Positions 17,341 through 27,600 are shown, numbered from the stretch's first letter. The stretch: DNA of 64,000 bases from Desulfoferrobacter suflitae (GCF_022603395.1 NZ_JAIBKA010000006.1:248001-312000); one strand, 5' to 3'. Program-made: numbers and translations. The notes: generated by a model not told the origin, from the letters alone.

Positions 17341-19560
17341 GTGAACTTTCAACCTGCTGCCCATAAGCTGGCCTGGTCGCCGCCCGCCGAGGCAAACGAT
17401 CCCTATTTGTCCGACCCTGAACAATATCGGTCGAAGATGGCCCAATACATTGATGAAGACGACGCTGAGAACGCGGTCTTTTACCAGGCCCTGCTGTTCG
17501 CCCACGAACTTCATGCCGGACAGAAGAGAAAGTCGGGAGACCCCTACATCAGCCATCCCTTTGCCGTGGCGGAAATTCTTGCCCACGAATTGAAGCTGAA
17601 AGATCCTCATTTGCTCGCGGCCGCTCTTCTCCATGACGTTGTGGAAGATGTCCCATCAATCCAACTGGAAGATATTCAAGAGCGTTTTGGCGAGGTGGTT
17701 GCCGAGTTGGTCGACGGCTGCACCAAATTAACGCGTCACTACCCCAATAAAGCAATTCTCAAGGACTTGACCCACAGTAAGATATTTTTAACCGCCAGTC
17801 GCCGTTTGGGAGTCCTCATCATCAAACTGGCCGATCGCCTGCACAACCTTCGCACCTTGCACCACCTGCCGAAACCAAAGCGTCAGCGCATTGCCCACGA
17901 GACCATCGAGGTATACGCCCCGATAGCGGCCAAACTCAATATTTTCCCTGTCAAGCGGGAATTGTATCATTTGGCACTTTCCTACCTGTACCCCAAGAAA
18001 AGCAAAAAGATTTTGCAGTTCATTCGCGGATTCCGCAGTTCACCGGTGGTCGTTGAGTTCGAAAACGAACTGGAAAAGGCACTCGGGAAGTTTTCCTCGG
18101 CTGTAACCATTCGGCCTCGCGCCAAGGGCCTGGGATCATACTACGATCCCATCAAGAAGACCCTGGACATCAGCAACAGCGAAAATCACATGGATTTTGC
18201 CGTAATCCTGGATACGCAGGACACGGTGGCTTGCTATTCAGCACTTGGCATCGTGAATTCCATGTTTCCCCCCATCCCGAGGACGCTCAGGGACTTCATC
18301 TCCAACCCGAAAATGAACGGCTACCGCAGTTTGCACGTGCGCGTTCACGTTGCCGGCCAGAATTACCTCATCAAAATTCGCACCCCCGAAATGGACGAAT
18401 TTGCAGCCTATGGGATACTGACGCGATGGAGCTCCGATAAGCCGATGTCGGAAGAACACTGGCAGGAGATCAGCGAACTTTTGCGTAGCATCGGCGAATA
18501 CGGTGGAGCTGGACCTCAGCGCAAGGCGCTCATTCGCTTGTCGGAGGCCGAGGAAACCTTCGTGTACAGTCCCAAGGGAGACATTTACTACCTGCCCAAA
18601 GGGAGCGTGGTACTGGATTTCGCGTACAAGATTCACTCGGAGTTGGGCGATCATTGCAAAGGAGCGCACATCAACAACGAATGGGCCCCGCCCACGCGCG
18701 CTCTCAGTGACGGCGATGTGGTGGAAATCGTCACTTCCCCGGAGCCGTATGACGTCGACCCCGAACTGGAAGAATTGTGCAAAACCCCCAAGGCACGCAC
18801 CGCTTTGAATAAGCACCTGCAGCAGAAGAGGCTGCGCTATGCTCAAGACATCGGCCACCAGATACTGTTACAGGAAATCAACCGCCATGGGCTGTCGTCA
18901 GACATTCTGAAAAATGAGGACACCCGGCTCATCCTCGAATTTCACAACATCAAGAACCTCCCGGAGCTGTTTGTGCGCGTGGGCCAGGATTTGATTTCTC
19001 CACACGTCGTGCTCTATTACTTCATCAAGCCGCAAGCGCGAGACAAGGATCAGAACTTCTCGCCCGGCAGGCACTTGTTCACCCACGAACGAAATGTGCT
19101 GACGGTCCCGGAACTGGATAGAGGGATTCACAAGTTCGCCCGCTGCTGCAACCCGTTTCCCGGGCAGCAGAACGTTCTGGCGGTACTGAGTGAGCGCGGG
19201 ATCACCTTTCATCACAGAGATTGCTCCGATTTGCTGGATCGCCACGATCTTGAGCCCCAACGGCTGCTCGAGGTGCATTGGGACGAAGCATCGGTGTGGC
19301 GCCGCCCTTTGGTTTTCACTCTGCGCGTTTTTCAGGAAAAAGTACAATCGGTGATCCGCTCATTGGCAAATCTTTTGAACACGAGCGCCCAAATAGAGTA
19401 CATCGGCCGCGGCACAGACAAGCACAATCAGCCGGTGGTGCTGATCACTGTGAAAATACAAAGCTTTGGTGAGGCGCGCGAATTTTTCAGGTGTCTGCCC
19501 ACGGATCGCATCACCATCGACAACTATGGTCAGGAAGAAGGTCCGAGGACGATTCATTAG
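17341..19560 (+). CDS. RelA/SpoT-family protein with intact hydrolase and degenerate (p)ppGpp synthetase domain
   Basis: About 739 residues in the order HD hydrolase, RelA/SpoT synthetase, TGS and a C-terminal region. The hydrolase is complete: HAGQKRKSGDPYISHP, LLHDVVED and LADRLHNLRTL. In the synthetase the motif usually ending E-x-Q-I-R-T reads YLIKIRT. The Arg of the D-x-x-A-F-R region is replaced (MDFAVILDT). KGLGSYYDPIKK lacks the normal lysine spacing. TGS begins near VYSPKGDIYYLPKGS. I therefore expect (p)ppGpp hydrolysis without synthesis. The GTG at 17341 has GAGG upstream; the frame stays open back to 17083, with an ATG at 17239, so the start is uncertain. Confidence 0.85.
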   Translation: MNFQPAAHKLAWSPPAEANDPYLSDPEQYRSKMAQYIDEDDAENAVFYQALLFAHELHAGQKRKSGDPYISHPFAVAEILAHELKLKDPHLLAAALLHDVVEDVPSIQLEDIQERFGEVVAELVDGCTKLTRHYPNKAILKDLTHSKIFLTASRRLGVLIIKLADRLHNLRTLHHLPKPKRQRIAHETIEVYAPIAAKLNIFPVKRELYHLALSYLYPKKSKKILQFIRGFRSSPVVVEFENELEKALGKFSSAVTIRPRAKGLGSYYDPIKKTLDISNSENHMDFAVILDTQDTVACYSALGIVNSMFPPIPRTLRDFISNPKMNGYRSLHVRVHVAGQNYLIKIRTPEMDEFAAYGILTRWSSDKPMSEEHWQEISELLRSIGEYGGAGPQRKALIRLSEAEETFVYSPKGDIYYLPKGSVVLDFAYKIHSELGDHCKGAHINNEWAPPTRALSDGDVVEIVTSPEPYDVDPELEELCKTPKARTALNKHLQQKRLRYAQDIGHQILLQEINRHGLSSDILKNEDTRLILEFHNIKNLPELFVRVGQDLISPHVVLYYFIKPQARDKDQNFSPGRHLFTHERNVLTVPELDRGIHKFARCCNPFPGQQNVLAVLSERGITFHHRDCSDLLDRHDLEPQRLLEVHWDEASVWRRPLVFTLRVFQEKVQSVIRSLANLLNTSAQIEYIGRGTDKHNQPVVLITVKIQSFGEAREFFRCLPTDRITIDNYGQEEGPRTIH

Positions 19561-19588
19561 GCAGGGGCCATGAGGTACTGGGTGACAG

Positions 19589-19921
19589 TCAGTTCAGCGA
19601 CTGTTTTTCTTGAATTTCCCTGAATACTTTTCTGGCCAGGGCCTGCAGCTTGTCTTTCTTGACCCCGGCAATCTCGGTGAGCAGAAACTGTATCCAAATC
19701 CCGCAGAAGAAGGCCAACATGCCTTCGTCACTCGAGAAGACCTCGTTTTTGACATCTTCATCCTCAAAGGAATCCACTGCCAAATCCAGGATACCCGTTC
19801 TCAGCTCGCCTGCCCCAAAACTCTTGACGGCCTGCCAGTACAGTTGCTTCATTTCCTGCGCGCACGAGACTATCTCTACCGCTTTATCACAACCTTCGAT
19901 CAAATTCAGTCGCCTGGCCAA
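19589..19921 (-). CDS. Hypothetical protein, 110 residues
   Basis: I do not recognise the family. The predicted protein is soluble and helical. It starts at TTG 19921 (MARRLNLIEGCDKAVEIV) with GGGAGG nine bases upstream. It contains two cysteines near the N-terminus and a hydrophobic stretch GMLAFFCGIWIQFLLTEIAG, possibly a helix hairpin rather than a membrane span. It is convergent with the SpoT-like gene. The good ribosome site and normal composition make it more likely real than not. Confidence 0.55.
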   Translation of the reverse strand: MARRLNLIEGCDKAVEIVSCAQEMKQLYWQAVKSFGAGELRTGILDLAVDSFEDEDVKNEVFSSDEGMLAFFCGIWIQFLLTEIAGVKKDKLQALARKVFREIQEKQSLN

Positions 19922-20248
19922 GTGCTTTAACCTCCCTTTGAGCTCCAGCAGATTGCTTGATTTTTCAACCAGTTTGTTTATGCTGTTTGCATAACAGATT
20001 TTTCATGATATTGGAAGTCGGCCGAACGATTGAGTTTGGCTCGATATTTTGATATCCTGGCAGCCGTATTGATAGCATTCGATAATGCTGGATTGGACAG
20101 GGGATTTGAGATGTGAGCCGTACTTTTCCAGCAGGCAGCCACGATAAAGTAAACATACCATGGTCCCACCCTGCAGGTGTCTCGCTGACCGCCCCAAAAG
20201 GCGGTTCTGTATGCAGGAAATGAGGGTAGACGTTTGAAAGGAGTTTGG
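19922..20248. other. Intergenic region upstream of the HtrA-type protease gene
   Basis: About 330 bp without a credible gene. It contains a small perfect palindrome AGCATT-CGAT-AATGCT (20074-20089). It must hold the promoters of the divergent hypothetical gene and the protease gene. I did not recognise a clear sigma-32, sigma-E or CpxR box. Confidence 0.5.
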
Positions 20249-21697
20249 ATGAAATTGAAACATTCCATTTCCAGGTTGAGCCGATGGCATAAGCTAGCGG
20301 TGATCGGATGTGCGTTGCTGATTTTGGCCGCCGCGCAGGCGCTTTCCGTCGATCCAGTCTGCAGCCAGCAAGGCCCGCCGTCCTTTGCAGATTTGGCCGA
20401 GCAGGTGAAGCACGCCGTAGTCAATATCTCAACCACCCAGGTGCTGCGAGAAAATCCGATGAACAACCCTTTCATGAACCCCAACTCGCCTTTTCGGGAG
20501 TTTTTCGGGGACGACTTCTTCAAACGCTTTTTTGGCGATATGCCGCGAGGTGAAATGAAGACCCACGCCCTTGGCTCAGGGGTTGTGATCGATGAAAGCG
20601 GCCTCATCCTGACCAACAATCATGTTGTGGAAAAAGCAAGTGAAATAAAAATCAAGCTGGAGAACGACAAAGAGTATGACGCCAAGGTGGTCGGTCGCGA
20701 TCCCAAAACCGACCTTGCACTCATCAAAGTCGAGGGCGTGAAAGATATGCCCAAGGCAGCCCGCCTGGGGAACTCGGACGCCATTCGGGTCGGTGATTGG
20801 GTTATGGCCGTGGGCAACCCGTTTGGACTGGGGCATACAGTGACTTCCGGCATCATCAGCGCCAAAGGGCGGGTGATTGGAGCCGGCCCCTACGATGATT
20901 TTCTGCAGACCGATGCGGCCATCAATCCCGGCAACAGCGGCGGTCCTCTGTATAACATGAAGGGTGAAGTGGTGGGAATCAATACCGCCATCGTCGCCCA
21001 AGGCCAGGGAATAGGTTTTGCCATTCCCATCAATGTGGCAAAGGATCTCCTCCCACAGTTGAAGGCTGGAAAAGTCATTCGAGGCTGGCTTGGCATAATG
21101 ATCCAGGATATCACGCCGGAGCTGGCCAAATCGTTTGACCTCAAGGAAGCCAAGGGTGCCCTGGTTGCCGATGTGCTCGGCGATTCACCGGCTGAGAAAG
21201 CAGGACTGAAGCAGGGCGACATCATTGTCGCCATGAACGGCAAGCCCATTAGCGATTCGAGTTCCCTGTCGCGCAGTGTGGCTGCCACACCTCCCAACAG
21301 CAAAATAACTTTACAGCTCATCCGCGACGGAAAGACCAAAGACCTGGAGGTCACCATTGGGACCATGCCCGAAGATGGAACGGAAACCGCACCCGCCAAA
21401 AAAGAATCGGCCTGGGGGCTGACCGTTCAGAACCTGACGCCGGAGCTGGCCAAACAGTTTGGCTGGGAAGCCGATGAACGCGGTGTCATGATCTCGGACA
21501 TCGAACCGGGAAGTCCTGCGGCCGAGGCAAGACTGCGTGCGGGCGATCTGGTCAAGGAAGTGAATCGACAGAAGATTCAGAATCTGAGAGACTATAAGCA
21601 GGCCGTCGAAAAGGCCAAGAAGGAGGAGAGCTTGCTGTTGCTGGTGAAACGGGGAGAGAACACGTTCTACGTGGCTCTCAAAGCCGCCCAGAACTAA
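20249..21697 (+). CDS. degP: DegP/HtrA-type periplasmic serine protease (Do)
   Basis: Envelope quality-control protease of about 482 residues. An N-terminal signal segment (KLAVIGCALLILAAAQALS) is followed by the trypsin-like domain. Its triad is His in LTNNHVVEKA (about 124), Asp in DPKTDLALIKV (about 154) and Ser in INPGNSGGPL (about 230). Two PDZ domains follow, starting near GWLGIMIQDITPELAK and WGLTVQNLTPELAK. ATG 20249 has AAAGGAG five bases upstream; TTG 20234 is an unlikely longer start. The whole protease plus two-PDZ layout is complete. Confidence 0.95.
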   Translation: MKLKHSISRLSRWHKLAVIGCALLILAAAQALSVDPVCSQQGPPSFADLAEQVKHAVVNISTTQVLRENPMNNPFMNPNSPFREFFGDDFFKRFFGDMPRGEMKTHALGSGVVIDESGLILTNNHVVEKASEIKIKLENDKEYDAKVVGRDPKTDLALIKVEGVKDMPKAARLGNSDAIRVGDWVMAVGNPFGLGHTVTSGIISAKGRVIGAGPYDDFLQTDAAINPGNSGGPLYNMKGEVVGINTAIVAQGQGIGFAIPINVAKDLLPQLKAGKVIRGWLGIMIQDITPELAKSFDLKEAKGALVADVLGDSPAEKAGLKQGDIIVAMNGKPISDSSSLSRSVAATPPNSKITLQLIRDGKTKDLEVTIGTMPEDGTETAPAKKESAWGLTVQNLTPELAKQFGWEADERGVMISDIEPGSPAAEARLRAGDLVKEVNRQKIQNLRDYKQAVEKAKKEESLLLLVKRGENTFYVALKAAQN

Positions 21698-21822
21698 TTG
21701 ATCGATACCGGCATAGCGTGATGCGGCTGGCGGCACCCCTCTCAATGGAGCTCCGCCGGCCGTATGGTTTATCTGCATGAGCGGAAACCGGTATTGCATC
21801 CCACACGGATGCAACCGGAGGA

Positions 21823-22140
21823 ATGAGGTTCAAGCAAGGCATGAAAGCTTTTCAAGCCAGTTTTACGGTCAGCCTGGAACCCGGCACGGTGGAACGTGAG
21901 AAGGCCAAGGCGAGAGCGATGCGCAAGACTCAGTGGTGGCGCAATCAGATCGCCAAGGGTGTGTGTTATTATTGCGGACACTCCACGCCTCCCCAAGAAT
22001 TGACCATGGACCACATTGTGCCCATCATCAGAGGCGGCCGATCCACTCGAGGCAACCTGGTGCCAGCTTGCAAAACCTGCAATAGCAAAAAACGCTACCT
22101 GCTTCCGCTGGAGTGGCAAGAATATTTGGCACGTCTTTAG
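21823..22140 (+). CDS. HNH endonuclease domain protein
   Basis: Single-domain HNH protein of 105 residues. Zinc-binding CYYCG and CKTCN pairs flank the catalytic core MDHIVPIIRGGRSTRGNLVPAC. Proteins of this McrA-like HNH class cut DNA in repair, restriction or mobile contexts, but free-standing chromosomal copies usually have unknown roles. ATG 21823 has GGAGG only one base away; ATG 21841 (MKAFQASFTV) is the alternative. No restriction or phage genes are adjacent. Confidence 0.85.
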   Translation: MRFKQGMKAFQASFTVSLEPGTVEREKAKARAMRKTQWWRNQIAKGVCYYCGHSTPPQELTMDHIVPIIRGGRSTRGNLVPACKTCNSKKRYLLPLEWQEYLARL

Positions 22141-22199
22141 CCGTGTGTTATCGAGAAAAAATGTTGCTCCCACACCTGATCCAATAAAAGGCAATGCAT

Positions 22200-22382
22200 A
22201 TGGAAGAATGCAAAAATTGCGAGTTGGCCATCTATTGTTTTTCGGAACCGGGCACCTGGGTATTTAGGACCAAGGAAGAGATGGAACAGAAGCAAGCGGC
22301 CATTTCCTGCTGTTCCATTTATCGGCGGATGCAGGAAGAAGAGAATGACAAGGTTTCAGAGAGCGGCCGATCCACCGGTTAA
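22200..22382 (+). CDS. Small Cys-rich conserved-type protein
   Basis: About 60 residues with cysteines in MEECKNCELAIYCFSEPGT and AAISCCSIYRRMQEE, a CxxC-x5-C...CC pattern suggesting a small metal- or FeS-binding protein. AAGG lies seven bases before ATG 22200; ATG 22194 is also open. It is convergent with the DsrE-like gene. Function unknown. The regular cysteine spacing argues against a chance ORF. Confidence 0.65.
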   Translation: MEECKNCELAIYCFSEPGTWVFRTKEEMEQKQAAISCCSIYRRMQEEENDKVSESGRSTG

Positions 22383-22437
22383 GAATAAAAGGTTACATTT
22401 CTGCCAAGCATTGTCTCCCGCTTTTCCAAAATAAGTC

Positions 22438-22893
22438 TCAGGTGAACATATTGATTTTGCAGTTGCGGGCATGCTTCAGGTAGTCTTCAGCTGTTTGAAT
22501 CTCAACGCCCTCGATGAAATCGTCCTCATTGAACTCCATCATATCGATGGTCATCTTGCACGCCACCAGTCGGACTCCTTCCAGCTGGGCCATTTCCAGG
22601 AGATCTTCCAGACAGGGGATGTTGGCAGCGTGGATTTTATTTTTCATCATCTTGGTAGCCACGGTGGACATTCCCGGTATCGACCCCATTACCCCGGACG
22701 GCACAAATTTACACCTTTTGGCGCCCTCTTTGCGAATCACATTGATCCCCATAAAAGTGTAAAAGATAGTCGATTCCATGCCCAATCGTTTTGCATTAAT
22801 GGCTAGAATGAGCGACGGATAAACTCCATCAATGGTGTCCCTGCTGCAGATGAAAGTGCAAGATGTCTTTTGCGAGCTTTGTTCGTCGGCCAT
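22438..22893 (-). CDS. DsrE/DsrF-like family protein
   Basis: About 151 residues with the DsrE-like alpha/beta fold. It has an early TFICSRDTIDGVYPSLILA strand-helix unit, a central ESTIFYTFMGINVIRKEG and the conserved LVACKMTIDMMEF segment with a Cys that could carry persulfide sulfur. Such proteins occur in sulfate reducers and sulfur oxidisers as sulfur relay or peroxiredoxin-like proteins. ATG 22893 is chosen because GGAGG lies seven bases upstream (the longer frame reaches 22908). It lies downstream of purN but 123 bp away, so may be independent. Confidence 0.82.
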   Translation of the reverse strand: MADEQSSQKTSCTFICSRDTIDGVYPSLILAINAKRLGMESTIFYTFMGINVIRKEGAKRCKFVPSGVMGSIPGMSTVATKMMKNKIHAANIPCLEDLLEMAQLEGVRLVACKMTIDMMEFNEDDFIEGVEIQTAEDYLKHARNCKINMFT

Positions 22894-23016
22894 GACAAAT
22901 CCTCCCAAAGTTGTAGCTGTTCAGTTTTCTGGATCGGCTGCCGAGAGAAACACTCTCTAATCGCACAGCATGCGCGTGGGGCAGCACAGTCGCTGCAACA
23001 TCCTATGAAAACCCCT

Positions 23017-23835
23017 TCAGGTGAGTGACTGTTGCAACCATTGACTTACGATTGTTCTGTACAAAGGATCGGTGATCACTGTGTACAGGCGTCCGGACGC
23101 GCGCCGTGCCACGTGAACCTGTCCCGCTGCGAGCCAGTTGACACACTGAGCATAAACCTCATACTCCAACTGCAGACCCCGTTGGCGGATCGTTTCCACA
23201 TCATCCCCCGGCCATATGGGATATCCCGCCTGGGCTATGATTGGCCCGGTGTCTTCCCCTTCGTCCACAAAGTGAACGGTGACTCCGCCCCACTTACAGC
23301 CGTAGTTGAAGGTATCCTCGTAGCCATGCTGCCCTGGAAACGCGGGCAGCATGGCTGGATGGATGTTCAACACACGCAGTTCCTGTTCCCTATTGAACTG
23401 GGAAAGGAAATATGGGGTCATGAGCCTCATGAAACCCGCAAGGCAAACTAAGTCGGGCCGATATGGGCGCAGCACTGCAAGCAAATCCTTTTCGGCCAAA
23501 ACCAATCGGCCAAGGTGCAGCAGCCTCTTTTTCGAATCCTGTTGCCGCAGGATGTTTTGAGTGCGATCCAGTTGCCTGAGATCGACGGGGAGTTCCTGAG
23601 ATGCGAGCTGTGCGGCGTCGCGCTGCAGGCAGGAACGGTAGTCAACAACATGGACCGGAATTCCTGCGCGCTGAGCGCGGACCAATCCCAAGGCGTCGGC
23701 ACGATCGCTTGCCACAACGACTATCTCGGCTGCGAGCCTGGCGTCCCGGGCCCGGTCGATGAGCGCCTGCAAGTTGGTGCCGCCGCCCGAAATCAGGACA
23801 GCAAGCCGCAGTTTATTGTTCTGCCTTAGCGTCAT
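23017..23835 (-). CDS. purN: Phosphoribosylglycinamide formyltransferase (PurN) with an internal insertion
   Basis: Transfers formyl from 10-formyl-THF to GAR in purine synthesis. The N-terminal LAVLISGGGTNLQALID, the catalytic region NIHPAMLPAFPGQHGYED and the THF-binding VDEGEDTGPIIAQ are all present. At 272 residues it exceeds the usual 190-215. The extra length is mainly about 55 residues between VVDYRSCLQRDAA and YRPDLVCLAGFM, rich in charged residues. It follows purQ by 17 bp and forms a purQLN cluster. Confidence 0.93.
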   Translation of the reverse strand: MTLRQNNKLRLAVLISGGGTNLQALIDRARDARLAAEIVVVASDRADALGLVRAQRAGIPVHVVDYRSCLQRDAAQLASQELPVDLRQLDRTQNILRQQDSKKRLLHLGRLVLAEKDLLAVLRPYRPDLVCLAGFMRLMTPYFLSQFNREQELRVLNIHPAMLPAFPGQHGYEDTFNYGCKWGGVTVHFVDEGEDTGPIIAQAGYPIWPGDDVETIRQRGLQLEYEVYAQCVNWLAAGQVHVARRASGRLYTVITDPLYRTIVSQWLQQSLT

Positions 23836-23852
23836 GTGATTGCAGGATCCCG

Positions 23853-24662
23853 TTAAGCAAAATAATCGACGAGGTTGCGGAACATCTTTATGCCGTCGCC
23901 CTCTTCGGGAAGCGACTTGCCCTGCCGTCGCAACACTTCCTTCCGGTAAGTCCAGTCAGGATGGTTTGTGCAATGATTGAAAGCCTCGGGGTGGGGCATG
24001 AGGCCGGCAATGCGGCCGGTAGGATCGCAGATGCCCGCAATGTCGCCAAGCGAACCATTGGGATTGTCGGGGAACTCACCCGCAGCCGGACGTCCATCCG
24101 TTGTTGTATAGCGCAGGATCACCTGTTCGCTGGAAACCAGCCGCTCCAGAACCCCGGTCTCGGCGTAAAACTTCCCTTCCCCATGGCGAACGGGCAACTC
24201 AATCGTATCGATGCCTCGCGTCAGAATACAGGGCGACGCCGGATTACCGCCCAAACGAACCCATTGATCCCTGAAGTTTCCACAATCGTTGCCGATGATG
24301 GCAACATCGCGCCGCAATTGATGAGGTTCGAAGCCGGGCAACAGCCCAAGGTTCACTATGACCTGAAAGCCATTACAGATGCCGAGCACCAAGCCGCCCG
24401 CCTGAACAAAATTGAGGATATCATCCTGCAAGCGGTGTTTGAGGCGCATCGCCAGAATGACCCCGGCCCCGTGATCATCTCCCCACGAAAAACCGCCACC
24501 GATGACAAATATTTGGAAGTCCTTCAACCTGTTGACGCCATCGATCAGATGGTTGAGATGAATACGTTCGGCCCGGGCACCCGCCTTCTTGAGCGCGTAT
24601 GCCGTCTCGATATCACAATTCAGGCCGAAACCGGTCAAAACTAAAGCTCTTATGCGGCTCAT
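23853..24662 (-). CDS. purQ: Phosphoribosylformylglycinamidine synthase, glutaminase subunit (PurQ)
   Basis: Class-I glutamine amidotransferase, about 269 residues, feeding ammonia to PurL. The nucleophile elbow is VLGICNGFQVI and the catalytic His/Glu pair lies in GLMPHPEAFNH. It is longer than the 225-residue Bacillus PurQ, resembling the C-terminal domain of large PurL enzymes. ATG 24662 has GGAG eight bases upstream. It starts 35 bp after purL. Confidence 0.94.
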   Translation of the reverse strand: MSRIRALVLTGFGLNCDIETAYALKKAGARAERIHLNHLIDGVNRLKDFQIFVIGGGFSWGDDHGAGVILAMRLKHRLQDDILNFVQAGGLVLGICNGFQVIVNLGLLPGFEPHQLRRDVAIIGNDCGNFRDQWVRLGGNPASPCILTRGIDTIELPVRHGEGKFYAETGVLERLVSSEQVILRYTTTDGRPAAGEFPDNPNGSLGDIAGICDPTGRIAGLMPHPEAFNHCTNHPDWTYRKEVLRRQGKSLPEEGDGIKMFRNLVDYFA

Positions 24663-24697
24663 GAAAACACTCCACAACCACGCAATGCCTATCCGCC

Positions 24698-27600
24698 TCA
24701 GGCGGCAGGCATTCTGCTCCAGGATGTCTTAAGTCTTACCACAGCTTCATTCAGTAAAATCGAACCGTTAACCCCTTTGATCAAAAGCCGGGGCTCGGCT
24801 GTGATCTCCCCGATACAGGCACACGGAAGATTTTGGAAATGCGCTTCGAAAGCTGCACAATTATCCGCCGGCAGTGTCACCAGAAATCTGCCGCAGGATT
24901 CACTAAAAAGGATCTGATCATCTCTAAGAAGAAAGGATGCAGCCGCATCGGGACCCTGGAACTGTGGACCTTTCAGGGGAACGCGGGATAGATCGAGCGT
25001 CATGCCCAAGAGTCCGCCCATAGCTACCAGGGCCGCATGGACAGCCAATCCGCCACGATAGATGCCATGGCAGGAGGCCGGCAAGCCTGCCTGCAAGGCC
25101 CTTTCCAATGCCCGATAGACAGACTGGTTGAGCCGCACATCCACTTTGGGAACCTGGAGGCCTACATAGCCTAGAAGATCGTAATATTCTGAGGCACCCA
25201 GTTCGTTGCCGGTTGCCCCCACAAGATAGACCAGATCTCCAGCCATTTTGCTTTCCATGGTGAGCACTTCGGTCACATCAGCGACCACCCCGGTGGCAGT
25301 GAACTGCATGGTCGGCAGGCCGCTTACTTTATGACGCTCGCCGTATTCCCCGGGTAGATGCCCATCCACATACATGCTGTCTTTACCCGACAAGAGAGGA
25401 ATTCCATAGGCAAGACACATGTCACGCAGCGCCCAGTTGGCTCGCACCAACTGGGCCGCCTTGTAGCGTCCGTCGGGATTGTGTACGGGATCATATTGAA
25501 TGCTCGGCCAGCAGAAATTGTCCACACCGCCGATTTCATCGAGTTTGGCTCCAACAGCCAGGAGGCGTCGCACCGCCTCATCGATGCAGAACGCCACCAT
25601 GGCATAGGAATCAATGATCGAGTAGCTGGGGTTCAACGCCTGGGCGACCGCCAATCCGCGCTTGCTGTCAAGTATCGGCCTGAGCACAACGGCGTCGTTC
25701 GGTACATCGCGCTCCCGCCCCACAAGATATTTAACAGCGCTCCCACCCTGGACTTCATGATCGTACTGGCGCTGTATCCATTCCCTGGAGCACATGTTGG
25801 GACGTCCCAGAAGAGCATGAAAAAGCCCCGCATAATCTGTCGGTTCACTCACAACGGGCTCCACCAACCCGCGCGCCTCCGGGGACTGCCAATGGGCATC
25901 AAATTCCCACTGGGGAAAGTCCTGACTGAAAAGGCTGAGATCCAGGTACGCACAAGTTTTCCCCTGGTAAGTGATGTGCAGTTTACCATGGGATTCGTAG
26001 CGGCCGATGACCGTACTTTCCACGTCATGCTTGCGGGAGAGCGCCAGGAAACGATCGATATCAGCGGGATTGACGGCAATCGTCATACGCTCCTGGGACT
26101 CGGAAACCCAAATCTCCCAAACATCAAGACCCTCGTATTTGAGGGGCACCTTGTCCAACTCCACAAAAGCGCCGCCGGAGAATCGAGCTGACTCGCCGAT
26201 GGATGACGAGAGCCCGCCACCGCCGTTGTCGGTTATGAATGAAATGAGTCCCTCGTCACGCGCTTCCAGCAGAAAATCATGCATCTTCTTTTGCGTGTAG
26301 GGATCTCCAATCTGCACGTGGCCTGCCGGGGTGTGCTCACTGTAGGTTTCGCTTGAGGCCGTCACTCCATGAATCCCATCTTTGCCGACGCGCCCGCCGC
26401 TCATGACGATCAGGTCTCCCGGCTGGGGGCACTTCTGCTCTGACGGAAGTCCCTTGATGGATTTCGGCATGATTCCCAGGGAAGCCACGAAGACCAGACA
26501 TTTGCCCAGGTAGGCAGGGTGAAAGAATAGATTGCCAAAAGGCGTGGGGACACCGTGCTTGTTGCCCCCGTCTTTGACTCCCTCAACGACTCCGTCCAGA
26601 AGTCGGCGCGGGTGCAGGTGGGGCTTGAGAGGACCCGCATAGTCTCTGGGACCGACGCAATATCCGTACAAGCCGGCGATGAGGCGCGAGCCCTTGCCGG
26701 TTCCCATGATATCGCGATAGATCCCCACGATTCCGGTCAGTGAGCCGCCGTATGCTTCCATGTTGGAAGGACTGTTGTGTGTTTCGCCGGTGATCGAGTA
26801 ATGGTGTTCTGCGTCAAAACGTGCCACTCCCGCATTGTCCCAAAGAACCGATATCACCCACTCCTTTTCTTGCTGCAGAGCCAGCGTTGGGGCTTCTATG
26901 CAGGTTTTGAAAAGGTTGTCCACCACCAGCGCGTCATTCGTTGTTACATCGAGGTAGTGGAACCTGCCGCGAAAGGTGTTGTGATTGCAATGATCACTGC
27001 GCGCCTGAGAAATGGCTTCCAATTCCACATCAGTGGGCAGCCAGAGGCCTGCTTTTTTGCGCTCTTCGAGGACTTCGGGCCGCAGGAAATAATTTCTGAT
27101 GACGGGCACGTCCTGGGGGTTCAGGGCGAGGTTCCGTTCCTGGCTCAGTTGCATCAGAGCGTCATCCGACGGGATCGGTATGGTCTCCACGGCAGGGGTG
27201 TGAGCCAGGTCCACGCGCGGAACGATGACCCCAATTCCATTGGCGCTGTCCCACTCGGAGCGAGAGTAAATCCGCCATTGTTGGATGATATCGTTGGCCA
27301 GCAGTTCACGCGCGATCGTCTGCACCTGTACGCGCTGCAAACGGGCATCCGACAATAAATAGAGCTTTGAGGTGTAGGCAGCCTCATCCTTCCCGAGGGA
27401 TCTGCCGACAAAATCCGAGATGGCTTCAATGGCAACACTGCCGGCGGTATCCCGAACCCCCGGGCGAAATCCGATCCACACGGCCCAGTCAAAATCTCCG
27501 GCCAGGGAATGGCAGGCGGACACCTGGGTGATCGGGTTGGTGAACACTTCCCTGCGCACGGAATCGAGTTCCTCGGCCGTCAGGGTGGTATCGAGGGTCA

